Assembly: GCA_020445165.1 (NCBI GenBank)
Contig: JAGRHE010000175.1
Span: 1 to 5,688, forward strand
Origin: Gammaproteobacteria bacterium
GTDB lineage: Bacteria > Pseudomonadota > Gammaproteobacteria > Chromatiales > Sedimenticolaceae
Reading direction: 5' to 3'
Length of the DNA stretch: 5,688 nucleotides
The notes beneath the pieces are model-generated. The model searched no databases, was not told the origin of the DNA, and worked only from the letters and a program-made list of their open reading frames with translations. The first letter of the stretch is position 1, and every line of letters starts with the position of its first letter. The position numbers and the translations under genes were made by a program. This document shows positions 1 through 5,688 of this stretch, in pieces.

Positions 1-192
1 TCGGGTGCGCTCGATGACATGCTGTCCAAGGTCGCTGACTTCTACGAGGAAGAGGTCGACAACGCGGTCGATGCGCTGAGCAGCCTGCTCGAACCGCTGA
101 TCATGGTTGTTCTCGGCACCGTGATCGGTGGCCTGGTCATCGCGCTCTATCTGCCGATCTTCCAGCTCGGTTCGGTCGTCTCCGGAAGCTGA
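1..192 (+). CDS. pilC: Type IV pilus inner-membrane platform protein PilC, C-terminal end (partial)
   Basis: Reading frame 1 is open from the window edge to the TGA at 190-192 and gives the last 63 residues of a PilC/GspF-family protein; the start lies outside the window. Visible are an acidic amphipathic helix ([19 protein letters not shown], residues 14-32 of the fragment), a hydrophobic transmembrane segment (about 33-50), and the family's typical end [10 protein letters not shown]. PilC is the inner-membrane core protein of the type IV pilus machine: it links the cytoplasmic assembly ATPases to pilin extraction and polymerisation. Position directly before a prepilin peptidase gene supports PilC rather than the type II secretion paralogue GspF. 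No terminator separates it from pilD; the gap is 3 bp, so they are probably cotranscribed and pilB is expected upstream (inference). Confidence 0.93.
   Translation, partial: SGALDDMLSKVADFYEEEVDNAVDALSSLLEPLIMVVLGTVIGGLVIALYLPIFQLGSVVSGS
184..188 (+). promoter_or_regulatory. Ribosome binding site for pilD
   Basis: GGAAG lies 7 nt before the GTG at 196 and inside the last codons of pilC. It supports GTG at 196 as the pilD start, because there is no ATG nearby that keeps the whole first membrane helix. Confidence 0.5.
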
Positions 193-195
193 CTG

Positions 196-1074
196 GTGCC
201 TGCAGCAGACCCGGTGTTCAGCACGCTGGCACCCTATGCCGCCCTGTTGCTTGGGCTGGTGGTCGGCAGCTTTCTGAACGTCGTGATTCTGCGCCTGCCG
301 CGCCACATGCACGACGAGCTGGCCGCGAGCTGCGCCGACCTGCATGGTGAACCGGTCGAGCCGGTCAGCAACCGCCTGTTCGGCCTGGATTACCTGATCC
401 ATCCACCATCGACCTGCCCGCAGTGCGGTCACGGCATCCGCGCCTGGGAGAACATACCGGTACTGAGCTACCTGCTGTTGCGGGGGCGCTGCAGCAACTG
501 TAAGACTCCGATTTCGGTGCGTTACCCGATCATCGAGGGCGTAACCGGTCTGCTCAGCCTACTGGTTGCCCTGCACTTCGGCGCGACATCGACAGCACTG
601 GTGGCATTGGTCCTGGTGTGGACACTGATCACCTTGACCGTAATCGATCTCGACGAGCAGCTGCTGCCCGACCAGCTCACGCTTCCCCTGGTCTGGCTCG
701 GCCTGCTGGTCAACATCAACGGCATGTTCACCGACCTGACCTCGGCCGTGATCGGCGCGGCCGCCGGCTACCTGTCTTTGTGGCTGGTGTTCCAGGTGTT
801 CCGCCTGATCACCGGACGCGAAGGAATGGGCTATGGCGACTTCAAGCTACTGGCCGTGTTCGGCGCCTTTCTCGGCTGGCAGTTGCTGCCACTGGTGGTG
901 CTGCTGTCGTCGCTGCTCGGTGCCGTGGTCGGTATCACGCTGATCGTGGTACGTGGCCGTGACCGCCAGATACCGATACCTTTCGGCCCCTACCTTGCCG
1001 CCGCCGGACTGGTGGCCTTGCTGTGGGGCGAGCAGATCAACCGCAGTTACCTGCAGCTGGCCGGCCTCGGCTGA
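196..1074 (+). CDS. pilD: Prepilin peptidase / N-methyltransferase PilD
   Basis: This 292-residue integral membrane enzyme cleaves the leader peptide of type IV prepilins and type II secretion pseudopilins, then N-methylates the new first residue. The N-terminal part has the family stretch GSFLNVVILRLP (24-35), followed by the cytoplasmic loop with two CxxC pairs (C74/C77 in CPQC and C99/C102 in CSNC), the zinc-type tetrad of the long PilD form. The aspartyl-protease part (PF01478 type) carries IDLDEQLLPD (150-159, D151 the likely first catalytic Asp) and GMGYGDFKL (210-218, D215 the second). About eight hydrophobic segments can be made out. Length agrees with PilD of Pseudomonas (about 290 residues). 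The start is GTG with a GGAAG site 7 nt before it. It follows pilC by 3 bp, and its TGA is immediately followed by the coaE ATG, so a pilC-pilD-coaE operon is likely. All key residues are present; it looks functional. Confidence 0.96.
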   Translation: MPAADPVFSTLAPYAALLLGLVVGSFLNVVILRLPRHMHDELAASCADLHGEPVEPVSNRLFGLDYLIHPPSTCPQCGHGIRAWENIPVLSYLLLRGRCSNCKTPISVRYPIIEGVTGLLSLLVALHFGATSTALVALVLVWTLITLTVIDLDEQLLPDQLTLPLVWLGLLVNINGMFTDLTSAVIGAAAGYLSLWLVFQVFRLITGREGMGYGDFKLLAVFGAFLGWQLLPLVVLLSSLLGAVVGITLIVVRGRDRQIPIPFGPYLAAAGLVALLWGEQINRSYLQLAGLG

Positions 1075-1671
1075 ATGCTGAAGATCGGCCTGACCGGTGG
1101 CATCGGCAGCGGCAAGACTGCGGCCAGTGACCACTTCGCCGAGCTCGGCGCCGAGGTCATCGACACCGACCTGCTCAGCCGGGAGCTGGTACAACCGGGT
1201 CAGCCGGCGCTGCAGGAAATCGTCGCCACCTTCGGTGATGCAGTACTCGATTCGGACGGCCGGCTCGACCGCGCTGCACTGCGGGCCCGGGTATTCGCCG
1301 ATCCAGGCGCGCGTCGCCAGCTCGAAGCAATCCTCCACCCGCGCATCCGCAGCGCCATGCTAGCGCGCGCCGCCGACAGCAACGCGCCCTACGTCGTTTT
1401 TGTGATTCCCCTGCTGCTCGAGACTGGCCAGCAGTCACTGGTCGACCGCGTCCTCGTGATCGACGTGCCGGTTGCGGTCCAGCGCGCGCGCGTGGCCGCG
1501 CGCAGCGGAATCGACGCTGCCGAAATCGATGCAATCCTCGCTGCGCAGGTTACCCGCGAGCAACGTGTCCAGGCCGCAGACGACCTGATCGTCAACGATG
1601 GGACGCTCGCACAATTGCACGCCGCGGTGGCGCATCTGCACCGGAAATACATGGAACAGGTCCAACATTGA
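1075..1671 (+). CDS. coaE: Dephospho-CoA kinase CoaE
   Basis: CoaE is a cytoplasmic P-loop kinase for the last step of coenzyme A synthesis: it phosphorylates the ribose 3'-hydroxyl of dephospho-CoA using ATP. The 198-residue product has the normal family length. The Walker A loop GGIGSGKT is at 8-15. An acidic DTD at 30-32 followed by R36 corresponds to the family's DAD..R substrate site (here Thr replaces the common Ala, a mild change). HPRIR (88-92) and IPLLLETG (111-118) are the CoA-binding and lid-region signatures, and the C-terminal IVNDG (172-176) is also typical. The ATG follows the pilD stop directly (TGAATG) with no clear Shine-Dalgarno sequence of its own, so translation is probably coupled to pilD. 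The pilD-coaE pairing is conserved in gammaproteobacteria. No defects are seen. Confidence 0.97.
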   Translation: MLKIGLTGGIGSGKTAASDHFAELGAEVIDTDLLSRELVQPGQPALQEIVATFGDAVLDSDGRLDRAALRARVFADPGARRQLEAILHPRIRSAMLARAADSNAPYVVFVIPLLLETGQQSLVDRVLVIDVPVAVQRARVAARSGIDAAEIDAILAAQVTREQRVQAADDLIVNDGTLAQLHAAVAHLHRKYMEQVQH

Positions 1672-1732
1672 TTCGCTGACGCTTTACCCGGCGGTGCCTG
1701 CTGGTCGACAATATTGAACTGCACTGACCTTC

Positions 1733-1737
1733 AAGGA
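1733..1737 (+). promoter_or_regulatory. Ribosome binding site that fixes the TTG start of zapD
   Basis: AAGGA sits 7 nt before TTG at 1745, the best Shine-Dalgarno match seen before any gene in the window. The protein read from this TTG begins just before the conserved ZapD N-terminal motif (FEHPLSEKCRTWLRL), so no alternative start is needed. Confidence 0.65.
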
Positions 1738-1744
1738 CGGGCTT

Positions 1745-2512
1745 TTGGCCGAGACCACCGTATTCGAGCATCCGCTGAGTGAGAAGTGCCGCACCTGGCT
1801 GCGCCTGTCGCACCTGTTCGAGCAGTTCGACTTCCATATCCCGCATGCGCAGGAATGGCACGCGCGCGCGGCCGTTTCCTCGCTGTTGGATATCGCCAAC
1901 GTGTTGGCGCGCGCCGATATCAAGTCGGAATTGCTCAAGGAGCTCGAGCGCTATCGCCAGTCACTGGCGCGCATGGCCAATAGTCCGAGCGTCGACACCG
2001 ACCGGCTGCAGCGGGTACTTCACGAGCTGGTCACGTCTTGCCAGGGCGTGCGCGATGTCAACGGACAACTGGGGCAATCGCTGCGCAGCAACGATTTTCT
2101 CAGCAGCATCCAGCAACGCAGCAGCATCCCCGGCGGCGCCTTCGATTTCGACCTGCCGCAGTATCATTACTGGCTGCAGATGCCGCACGAGGCCCGGACC
2201 CAGCAGCTGGCCGAGTGGCGTGACGATGTCGCGCCGGTGCGCCAGGCCGTCACCCTGCTGCTCGGACTGATCCGCAGCAGCGCGGTACCAACCCATGAAC
2301 AGGCAGTGAGCGGCTTCTACCAGAAGTCTCTGCCGGGCAATGTCGCCGCACAACTGGTGCGCGTCACCCTGCCCTCGGCCGATGGCATGTTCGCCGAGAT
2401 CAGCGGTGGCAAACATCGCTTCAGCGTGCGCTTCATGGATTGTGTCGACTGGCAGCATCCGGCGCAGGTCGATCAGGATGTCGATTTCGCTCTCAGCGTG
2501 TGCATGATCTGA
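1745..2512 (+). CDS. zapD: Cell division protein ZapD (FtsZ-ring associated)
   Basis: ZapD is a cytoplasmic protein that binds the C-terminal tail of FtsZ and crosslinks protofilaments at the division ring. The 255-residue product is close to the E. coli length (about 247). Family motifs can be read throughout: FEHPLSEKCRTWLRL (7-21), a mostly helical middle region, SSIPGG (126-131), DFDLPQYHYWL (134-144), EISGGKHRFSVRF (218-230), and DVDFALSVC (245-253). The basic patch KHRFSVRF is in the region linked with FtsZ binding in E. coli (family knowledge, not shown here). The start is TTG, chosen because of the AAGGA site 7 nt upstream. It lies 73 bp after coaE and 6 bp before yacG; the coaE-zapD-yacG order is the same as in E. 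coli. The gene may have its own promoter in the 73-bp gap, but I could not identify a convincing one. Confidence 0.95.
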   Translation: MAETTVFEHPLSEKCRTWLRLSHLFEQFDFHIPHAQEWHARAAVSSLLDIANVLARADIKSELLKELERYRQSLARMANSPSVDTDRLQRVLHELVTSCQGVRDVNGQLGQSLRSNDFLSSIQQRSSIPGGAFDFDLPQYHYWLQMPHEARTQQLAEWRDDVAPVRQAVTLLLGLIRSSAVPTHEQAVSGFYQKSLPGNVAAQLVRVTLPSADGMFAEISGGKHRFSVRFMDCVDWQHPAQVDQDVDFALSVCMI

Positions 2513-2518
2513 TTCGGC

Positions 2519-2704
2519 ATGAGTGAGTCTGCACCGATCGAAGTCGCCTGCCCGACCTGCGGCAAAGCGGTCGCCTGGACCGGGCAGTCGCGCTGGCGCC
2601 CGTTCTGCAGTGAACGCTGCAAGTTGATCGACCTGGGCGAGTGGCTGAGCGAAGAACACCGGATCCCGGGCGATCCGGCCCCACCCGACGTCAACGAGCG
2701 CTGA
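2519..2704 (+). CDS. yacG: DNA gyrase inhibitor YacG (small zinc protein)
   Basis: YacG is a small cytoplasmic zinc protein; the E. coli protein binds GyrB and inhibits DNA gyrase. The 61-residue product has the complete zinc tetrad as CPTC (C11, C14) and CSERC (C30, C34), with the conserved family segment [19 protein letters not shown] at 25-43. The C-terminal tail is acidic and proline-rich ([13 protein letters not shown]). The ATG is 6 bp after the zapD stop and lacks a strong Shine-Dalgarno sequence, so coupling to zapD is likely. Its last 14 bp overlap the end of the convergent gene on the other strand. The tail also contains a 7-bp perfect inverted repeat, described separately. The length is close to E. 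coli YacG (65 residues), so nothing is missing. Confidence 0.95.
   Translation: MSESAPIEVACPTCGKAVAWTGQSRWRPFCSERCKLIDLGEWLSEEHRIPGDPAPPDVNER
2659..2678 (-). terminator. Possible terminator hairpin for the - strand operon, inside the end of yacG
   Basis: CCGGATC (2659-2665) and GATCCGG (2672-2678) are perfect 7-bp inverted arms around a 6-nt loop. Read on the - strand, the hairpin starts 12 nt after the stop codon of the unrecognised small gene and is followed by TGTTCTTC, which is modestly U-rich (5 T in the first 7 bases). That fits a weak intrinsic terminator for the argJ operon. Read on the + strand, it is followed by C-rich coding sequence and would not terminate yacG. The tail is not a true U-tract, so the call is tentative. 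Confidence 0.3.
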
Positions 2705-3134
2705 CACCCGCGAACAAAGGAAACTCCGCAGCCGTGGTGTCGCTCGCGGTCTCCAGCAGGATGCGCACACGTGCTGCAGCCGGCTGCGGCATCGGCAGGT
2801 ACCAGCCATCCGGCCTGGTGATCAACGCCCGCCGGGTGAGTTCTTCGCCGTCGACATCGACGAGCTGCGCTCTCACCGACGAAACCGCAGCGCGCTCGAT
2901 GCCGGTGGATTTAAGCAACAGTCCACTGGCAGACGGGCCAAGCACCATAGCCCGGTCATGCGCGACGGCTGCGCACGGCGCCTGCAGGGGACGACAGTCA
3001 GCGTCGTTGACAAGGTAGACCAGGGCGCGCTCGCCGAGCACCCGTTCGGTCTTGCGCCCGACCTGTGACCAGCTCAGCGCGAGCCCAGTGGCGACGATGA
3101 CGAAGAATATCCAGTAACGCCCGCTGCGGCTCAC
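2691..3134 (-). CDS. Unrecognised small membrane-anchored protein
   Basis: I do not recognise the family. The 147-residue product has a short basic N-terminus (MSRSGR), then one hydrophobic segment of about 15-17 residues ([16 protein letters not shown], 7-22), then a mostly hydrophilic domain. By the positive-inside rule the domain should face the periplasm. It contains two cysteines seven residues apart (C47 and C54), which could form a disulfide, then alternating polar and hydrophobic stretches with Gly and Pro turns ([15 protein letters not shown] at 85-99, WYLPMPQP at 111-118, ARVRILLET at 121-129) that suggest a beta-rich, perhaps Ig-like fold; this is inference. The GTG start overlaps the stop of the Nudix gene as GTGA, so translation is probably coupled and it is the last gene of the argJ operon. 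Codon use is GC-rich like its neighbours. The end overlaps yacG by 14 bp, tail to tail. Confidence 0.75.
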   Translation of the reverse strand: MSRSGRYWIFFVIVATGLALSWSQVGRKTERVLGERALVYLVNDADCRPLQAPCAAVAHDRAMVLGPSASGLLLKSTGIERAAVSSVRAQLVDVDGEELTRRALITRPDGWYLPMPQPAAARVRILLETASDTTAAEFPLFAGVSAR

Positions 3135-4096
3135 GCGGAACCAGACCAGAGTCCACGGATACCGGCGATACCCTGCGCACCGTGGCGCCAGGCATCCTCG
3201 AGCAGCTCCGGCGACATACCGCCCAACGCGTAAACCGGCAGGCTTGCAGCATCGACCCAGTCCTTGAACCGCACCCAGCCAAGCGGCTCGGCATCCGGGT
3301 GACTGCGAGTCGGCAAGACCGGCGACAGCAATGCGAAATCCGCGTCTATCGCGACCGCCTTGCGCAGATCTTCGGGGTTGTGACAGGACGCCGCCAGCAA
3401 CTGCCCTGCGGGCAGTGGCCGTCCTTCGAGTTGCTGCAGCTGGCGACTGCTCAGGTGCAGACCGTCTGCCCCGATCGCATGCAGGGTATCGAGGTCACCA
3501 TTGAGCAGGACACGGGCCGCGCTGGCGTGGCACAGATCACAGACCCGGGTACCGATTGCACGCAGCCTTGCCTGCGGCAGATCGAACAGGCGCAGCTGGA
3601 CCAGGCGGACGCCCTGCGCGAGGCTCGCCTCCAGGGCAGTTAGAAAACGCGTTTCGTCTTCCAGCTTCGGCGGCGTGATCAGGTAGGTCACCGGCAACTG
3701 CAGTGCCATGACGATGGGAACGTCGGCGGCCGGCATCGGGTAGTCATCGAGCTGTTGCGGTAAGGCCCATGCCAGCGGTTGTCCCTCGCGGCCATGCGGC
3801 TCGCCCTGCCATGCATCGACCCGATGTACATCGAGCAACACGCTGCGGTCAGGGTAATGGTGCGTAATCCGGATCAGCGGCCGATGACGGACGAGATCGA
3901 TACCGAGTTCTTCGTGCAGTTCGCGGCGCAGGGCATGCTCTACGCTTTCCCCCGCTTCGAGCTTGCCGCCAGGAAACTCCCACAGCCCGCCCTGGTGGGC
4001 TGCCTGCGGACGTTGGGTCAGCAGGATGCGCCCATCCGCGGCGCACAGGGCCGCAGCCGCGACGTGCATCACGTCACCGCTTGCCGGTTCGGACAT
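3131..4096 (-). CDS. mutT: Nudix hydrolase (MutT-like) fused to a ThiE/TenI-like thiamine phosphate synthase domain
   Basis: This 321-residue two-domain protein begins with a MutT-type Nudix hydrolase (about 9-134). The Nudix box is complete: G44, E50, R58-E59-L60, E62-E63, G65-I66, and WEFPGGK (39-45) matches MutT, which removes 8-oxo-dGTP from the nucleotide pool. The second domain (about 136-318) is a TIM barrel of the thiamine phosphate synthase/TenI superfamily: YLITPP (138-143), VQLRL (166-170), LLNGD (197-201), ADGLHL (210-215), ASCHN (236-240), LLSPVLPT (256-263), ALGGM (290-294). Several ThiE active-site residues seem replaced, so its activity is uncertain. The same architecture is common in proteobacteria such as Pseudomonas. 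E. coli MutT, which sits in the same secA-yacG neighbourhood, has only the first domain. ATG at 4096 is preceded by GGAG 11 nt upstream; an alternative ATG at residue 10 lacks a good site. It is 47 bp after argJ and overlaps the next gene by 4 bp. Confidence 0.93.
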   Translation of the reverse strand: MSEPASGDVMHVAAAALCAADGRILLTQRPQAAHQGGLWEFPGGKLEAGESVEHALRRELHEELGIDLVRHRPLIRITHHYPDRSVLLDVHRVDAWQGEPHGREGQPLAWALPQQLDDYPMPAADVPIVMALQLPVTYLITPPKLEDETRFLTALEASLAQGVRLVQLRLFDLPQARLRAIGTRVCDLCHASAARVLLNGDLDTLHAIGADGLHLSSRQLQQLEGRPLPAGQLLAASCHNPEDLRKAVAIDADFALLSPVLPTRSHPDAEPLGWVRFKDWVDAASLPVYALGGMSPELLEDAWRHGAQGIAGIRGLWSGSA

Positions 4097-4143
4097 GGTG
4101 TTTGCGGCTCCGGGCGCCGGGCACGGTTCGACGTTGCGTCATC

Positions 4144-5331
4144 TCACGAACGATAGTCGGCGTTGATCTTCACGTAATCGTACGACAGGTCGCAGGTGAG
4201 CACCTCGGTGGCTGCCTGACCGCGTCCCAGGTCGATGCGGATCTGAATCTCGCTGCGCTGCATCACGTCCTTTCCAGCGGCCTCGGTGTAATCGGGATGC
4301 CGACCGCCATGCTCGACGATGGCGACATCATCCAGCCAGATCCGGACGCGGTCGACATCCAGTTCGCTGACCCCGGCGCGACCGACCGCGGCCAGTATCC
4401 GGCCCCAGTTCGGATCGGATGCGAACAGGGCGGTCTTCACCAGTGGTGAGTGAGCGACGGCGTAGCCAACCGCGGCCGCCTCGTCGTCGTTGCCGGCCGA
4501 CTCGACGCGGATCCGGATCAGCTTGGTGGCACCCTCGCCGTCACGAATGATCATCTCGGCCAGCTCGGCACACACTTCGCTCACGGCGGCGCGCAGGCGC
4601 TTGCCGTCGTCGGATTCGTAGCTGTCGACCAGCACGCCTGACTTGCCGCTGGCCATCAGCACACAGGCATCGTTGGTCGAGGTATCCCCGTCGACGGTGA
4701 TCCGGTTGAACGAGGTGTCGACCGCTTCAACAAGCATGCGATGCAACAGCGCGTTGGGCACCGCGGCGTCGGTCGCCACGTAACCGAGCATGGTCGCCAT
4801 GTCCGGACAGATCATGCCCGAGCCCTTGGCGATACCGGTCACATGGACCTCACCCGCGTCCAGCTGCACGGTACGCGTGGCCAGCTTGGGCACCGTATCG
4901 GTGGTCATGATCGCCTTGGCGGCGACTTCCCAACGGTCTTCTTCGAGCGACTGCAACAGCCCCGGGATGACGGGCGGGAAACGCTCGACCGGCAGGTCAT
5001 TCCCGATCACGCCGGTCGAAAACGGCAATACCTGCTCCAGCGCGCAACCGGCCATACCGGCCAGCAGGCGACAGGTTTCACGCGCCGCACGCAGACCTGG
5101 AGCACCGGTACCGGCGTTGGCGTTGCCGGCATTGATCAGCAGGAAACGCACCGATCCCTTGGCCAGGTGCTCGCGCGCCACGGTCACCGGCGCGGCGCAG
5201 AATGCGTTGCGCGTGAACACTGCCGCACAACTGCCGCCTTCCGCGAGTTCGATCAACAGAACGTCGGTGCGCCCCGCGTAGCGAATGCCCGCGGCGGCAG
5301 TGGCGAGTCGGACTCCAGGTATAGCGGTCAC
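4144..5331 (-). CDS. argJ: Bifunctional ornithine acetyltransferase / N-acetylglutamate synthase ArgJ
   Basis: ArgJ transfers the acetyl group from N-acetylornithine to glutamate, recycling acetyl in the cyclic arginine pathway; bifunctional forms can also use acetyl-CoA. The 395-residue precursor splits itself into alpha and beta chains before a threonine. That site is visible in KGSGMICPDMATMLGY (169-184): cleavage between A179 and T180, with T180 the nucleophile. STGVIG (105-110) holds the oxyanion-hole T106-G107, GEGATK (265-270) carries the conserved Glu, SDPNWGR (305-311) and the C-terminal NADYRS (390-395) complete the family pattern. The start is GTG at 5331, the first possible start in the frame, with AGGG 8 nt upstream. 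From sequence alone I cannot tell whether it is bifunctional or only an ornithine acetyltransferase. It is the first gene after secA and probably leads the argJ-Nudix-small protein unit. Length and motifs are normal. Confidence 0.97.
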   Translation of the reverse strand: MTAIPGVRLATAAAGIRYAGRTDVLLIELAEGGSCAAVFTRNAFCAAPVTVAREHLAKGSVRFLLINAGNANAGTGAPGLRAARETCRLLAGMAGCALEQVLPFSTGVIGNDLPVERFPPVIPGLLQSLEEDRWEVAAKAIMTTDTVPKLATRTVQLDAGEVHVTGIAKGSGMICPDMATMLGYVATDAAVPNALLHRMLVEAVDTSFNRITVDGDTSTNDACVLMASGKSGVLVDSYESDDGKRLRAAVSEVCAELAEMIIRDGEGATKLIRIRVESAGNDDEAAAVGYAVAHSPLVKTALFASDPNWGRILAAVGRAGVSELDVDRVRIWLDDVAIVEHGGRHPDYTEAAGKDVMQRSEIQIRIDLGRGQAATEVLTCDLSYDYVKINADYRS

Positions 5332-5426
5332 GGGTGCAGCCCTGTTTGTTGAGCGGCAATGAGGACTAAGGTCACATCACACCTCGCAGGCATGTAAACA
5401 ACATCTTGTTGCGCCGTGCAGCAGCG

Positions 5427-5446
5427 CCCGGCCACGGCTGGCCGGG
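5427..5446 (-). terminator. GC-rich hairpin after secA, possible terminator
   Basis: CCCGGCCA (5427-5434) and TGGCCGGG (5439-5446) form a perfect 8-bp stem around a 4-nt loop, in the gap between secA and argJ. On the - strand it begins 19 nt after the secA stop codon, a good place for a terminator, but the following bases (CGCTGCTGCACGG) are not U-rich. A second, weaker inverted repeat CAACA-TCT-TGTTG lies at 5399-5411; on the - strand it is followed by TTT. Termination or attenuation before argJ is plausible but unproven. Confidence 0.35.
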
Positions 5447-5465
5447 TCGTGCCGCAGCGCCGAAA

Positions 5466-5688
5466 TCAGCTCAGCCTGCCGTGACAGTGCTTGTATTTCT
5501 TGCCGGAACCACACGGGCAGGGATCATTGCGACCGACCTTCGGATCGGCACGCACGAACGGCTTGTTGTCGTCAGCAAGACCGGCCGCACCCGCCTCGGC
5601 CTCTGCCGGCGGCTCGCCACCGAAGCCTTCGAAGGCATCGTGCTTGAACTCGAACTGCTCGACGTCTGGCTGCACCTGTGGCAACTCG
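5466..5688 (-). CDS. secA: Preprotein translocase ATPase SecA, C-terminal tail (partial)
   Basis: The frame is open from the right edge of the window to the TGA at 5466-5468 and gives the last 73 residues; the start lies outside. SecA is the ATPase motor that pushes unfolded preproteins through SecYEG. The end carries the SEC-C zinc motif: [20 protein letters not shown] with the metal ligands in CPC...CH, the SecB- and phospholipid-contacting tail of SecA. Before it is a variable acidic, Ala/Glu-rich linker ([16 protein letters not shown]) typical of the SecA C-terminal linker. SEC-C motifs also occur in YecA- and YchJ-like proteins, but the linker, the terminal HGRLS and the position next to a mutT-type gene as in E. 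coli favour SecA. A TTG at 5684 could look like a start, but the frame continues past it to the window edge, so this is a fragment. Confidence 0.95.
   Translation of the reverse strand, partial: ELPQVQPDVEQFEFKHDAFEGFGGEPPAEAEAGAAGLADDNKPFVRADPKVGRNDPCPCGSGKKYKHCHGRLS

Noticed and set aside
847..1338. Open frame of 163 codons on the - strand opposite the pilD-coaE junction
   Set aside because: Gln- and Ala-rich shadow covering the PilD GxGD motif and the CoaE P-loop; no family features of its own.
1482..1510. Alternating GC tract (GCGCGCGCGCGTG) and nearby CGCGCGC, possible Z-DNA or repeat
   Set aside because: It encodes an Arg/Ala/Val-rich helix in CoaE using preferred GC-rich codons; explained by coding composition.
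1686..1705. Possible terminator hairpin after coaE (CCGGC / GCTGG arms)
   Set aside because: Only 5 bp with a G-T pair, and no T-run follows; readthrough into zapD is equally likely.
1668..1712. Possible sigma-70 promoter before zapD (TTTACC at 1683-1688, GACAAT at 1707-1712, 18-bp spacer)
   Set aside because: Each box matches only 4 of 6 consensus bases, which is common by chance in a 73-bp gap. A promoter here is plausible but not supported enough to annotate.
1961..2809. Long open frame of 282 codons on the - strand opposite zapD and yacG
   Set aside because: It is antisense to two genes with clear family motifs and complete zinc or ZapD signatures; the product is Arg/Ala/Cys-rich with no recognisable motif, as expected from the complement of GC-rich codons.
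4097..4143. 47-bp gap between argJ and the Nudix gene as a site for a promoter or small RNA
   Set aside because: It is too short and shows only a GGAG ribosome binding site for the Nudix gene; nothing else supportable.
4741..5352. Open frame of 203 codons on the + strand opposite argJ
   Set aside because: It is the complement of argJ, rich in His/Arg/Gly/Thr without motifs; argJ has every catalytic signature in the opposite frame.

Overview
The window reads as a conserved, housekeeping stretch of a GC-rich gammaproteobacterial chromosome. The gene set and order (pilC-pilD-coaE-zapD-yacG meeting a convergent mutT-type gene and secA) match the neighbourhood known from E. coli (secA-mutT-yacG-zapD-coaE-hofC). 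The presence of argJ and of a Nudix/thiamine-phosphate-synthase fusion is more like Pseudomonas and the purple-sulfur or Chromatiales-type relatives. Species cannot be named from this window. I see no mobile element, tRNA, rRNA, CRISPR array or obvious transferred DNA.

Left arm, + strand (1-2704): the C-terminal end of the type IV pilus inner-membrane platform protein PilC; then prepilin peptidase PilD (GTG start, 3 bp after pilC); CoaE (dephospho-CoA kinase, ATG directly after the pilD stop); a 73-bp gap; then ZapD (TTG start with a strong ribosome binding site) and YacG (6 bp after zapD). The first three look like one transcription unit joining pilus biogenesis to coenzyme A synthesis. zapD-yacG is a pair acting on FtsZ ring assembly and DNA gyrase.

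Right arm, - strand (5688 down to 2691): the C-terminal tail of SecA with its zinc-binding motif; a 134-bp gap holding a GC-rich hairpin; argJ (arginine biosynthesis, GTG start); a 47-bp gap; a two-domain MutT-like Nudix hydrolase fused to a ThiE/TenI-like domain; and, overlapping it by 4 bp (GTGA), a small membrane-anchored protein I do not recognise. This last gene runs tail-to-tail into yacG, and the two coding regions overlap by 14 bp.

Nearly all of the window is coding. No clearly new system is visible. The items most worth a second look are the unrecognised membrane-anchored protein coupled to the Nudix fusion, the loss of several thiamine-phosphate-synthase active-site residues in the fused domain, and the overlapping convergent ends with a hairpin inside the end of yacG.
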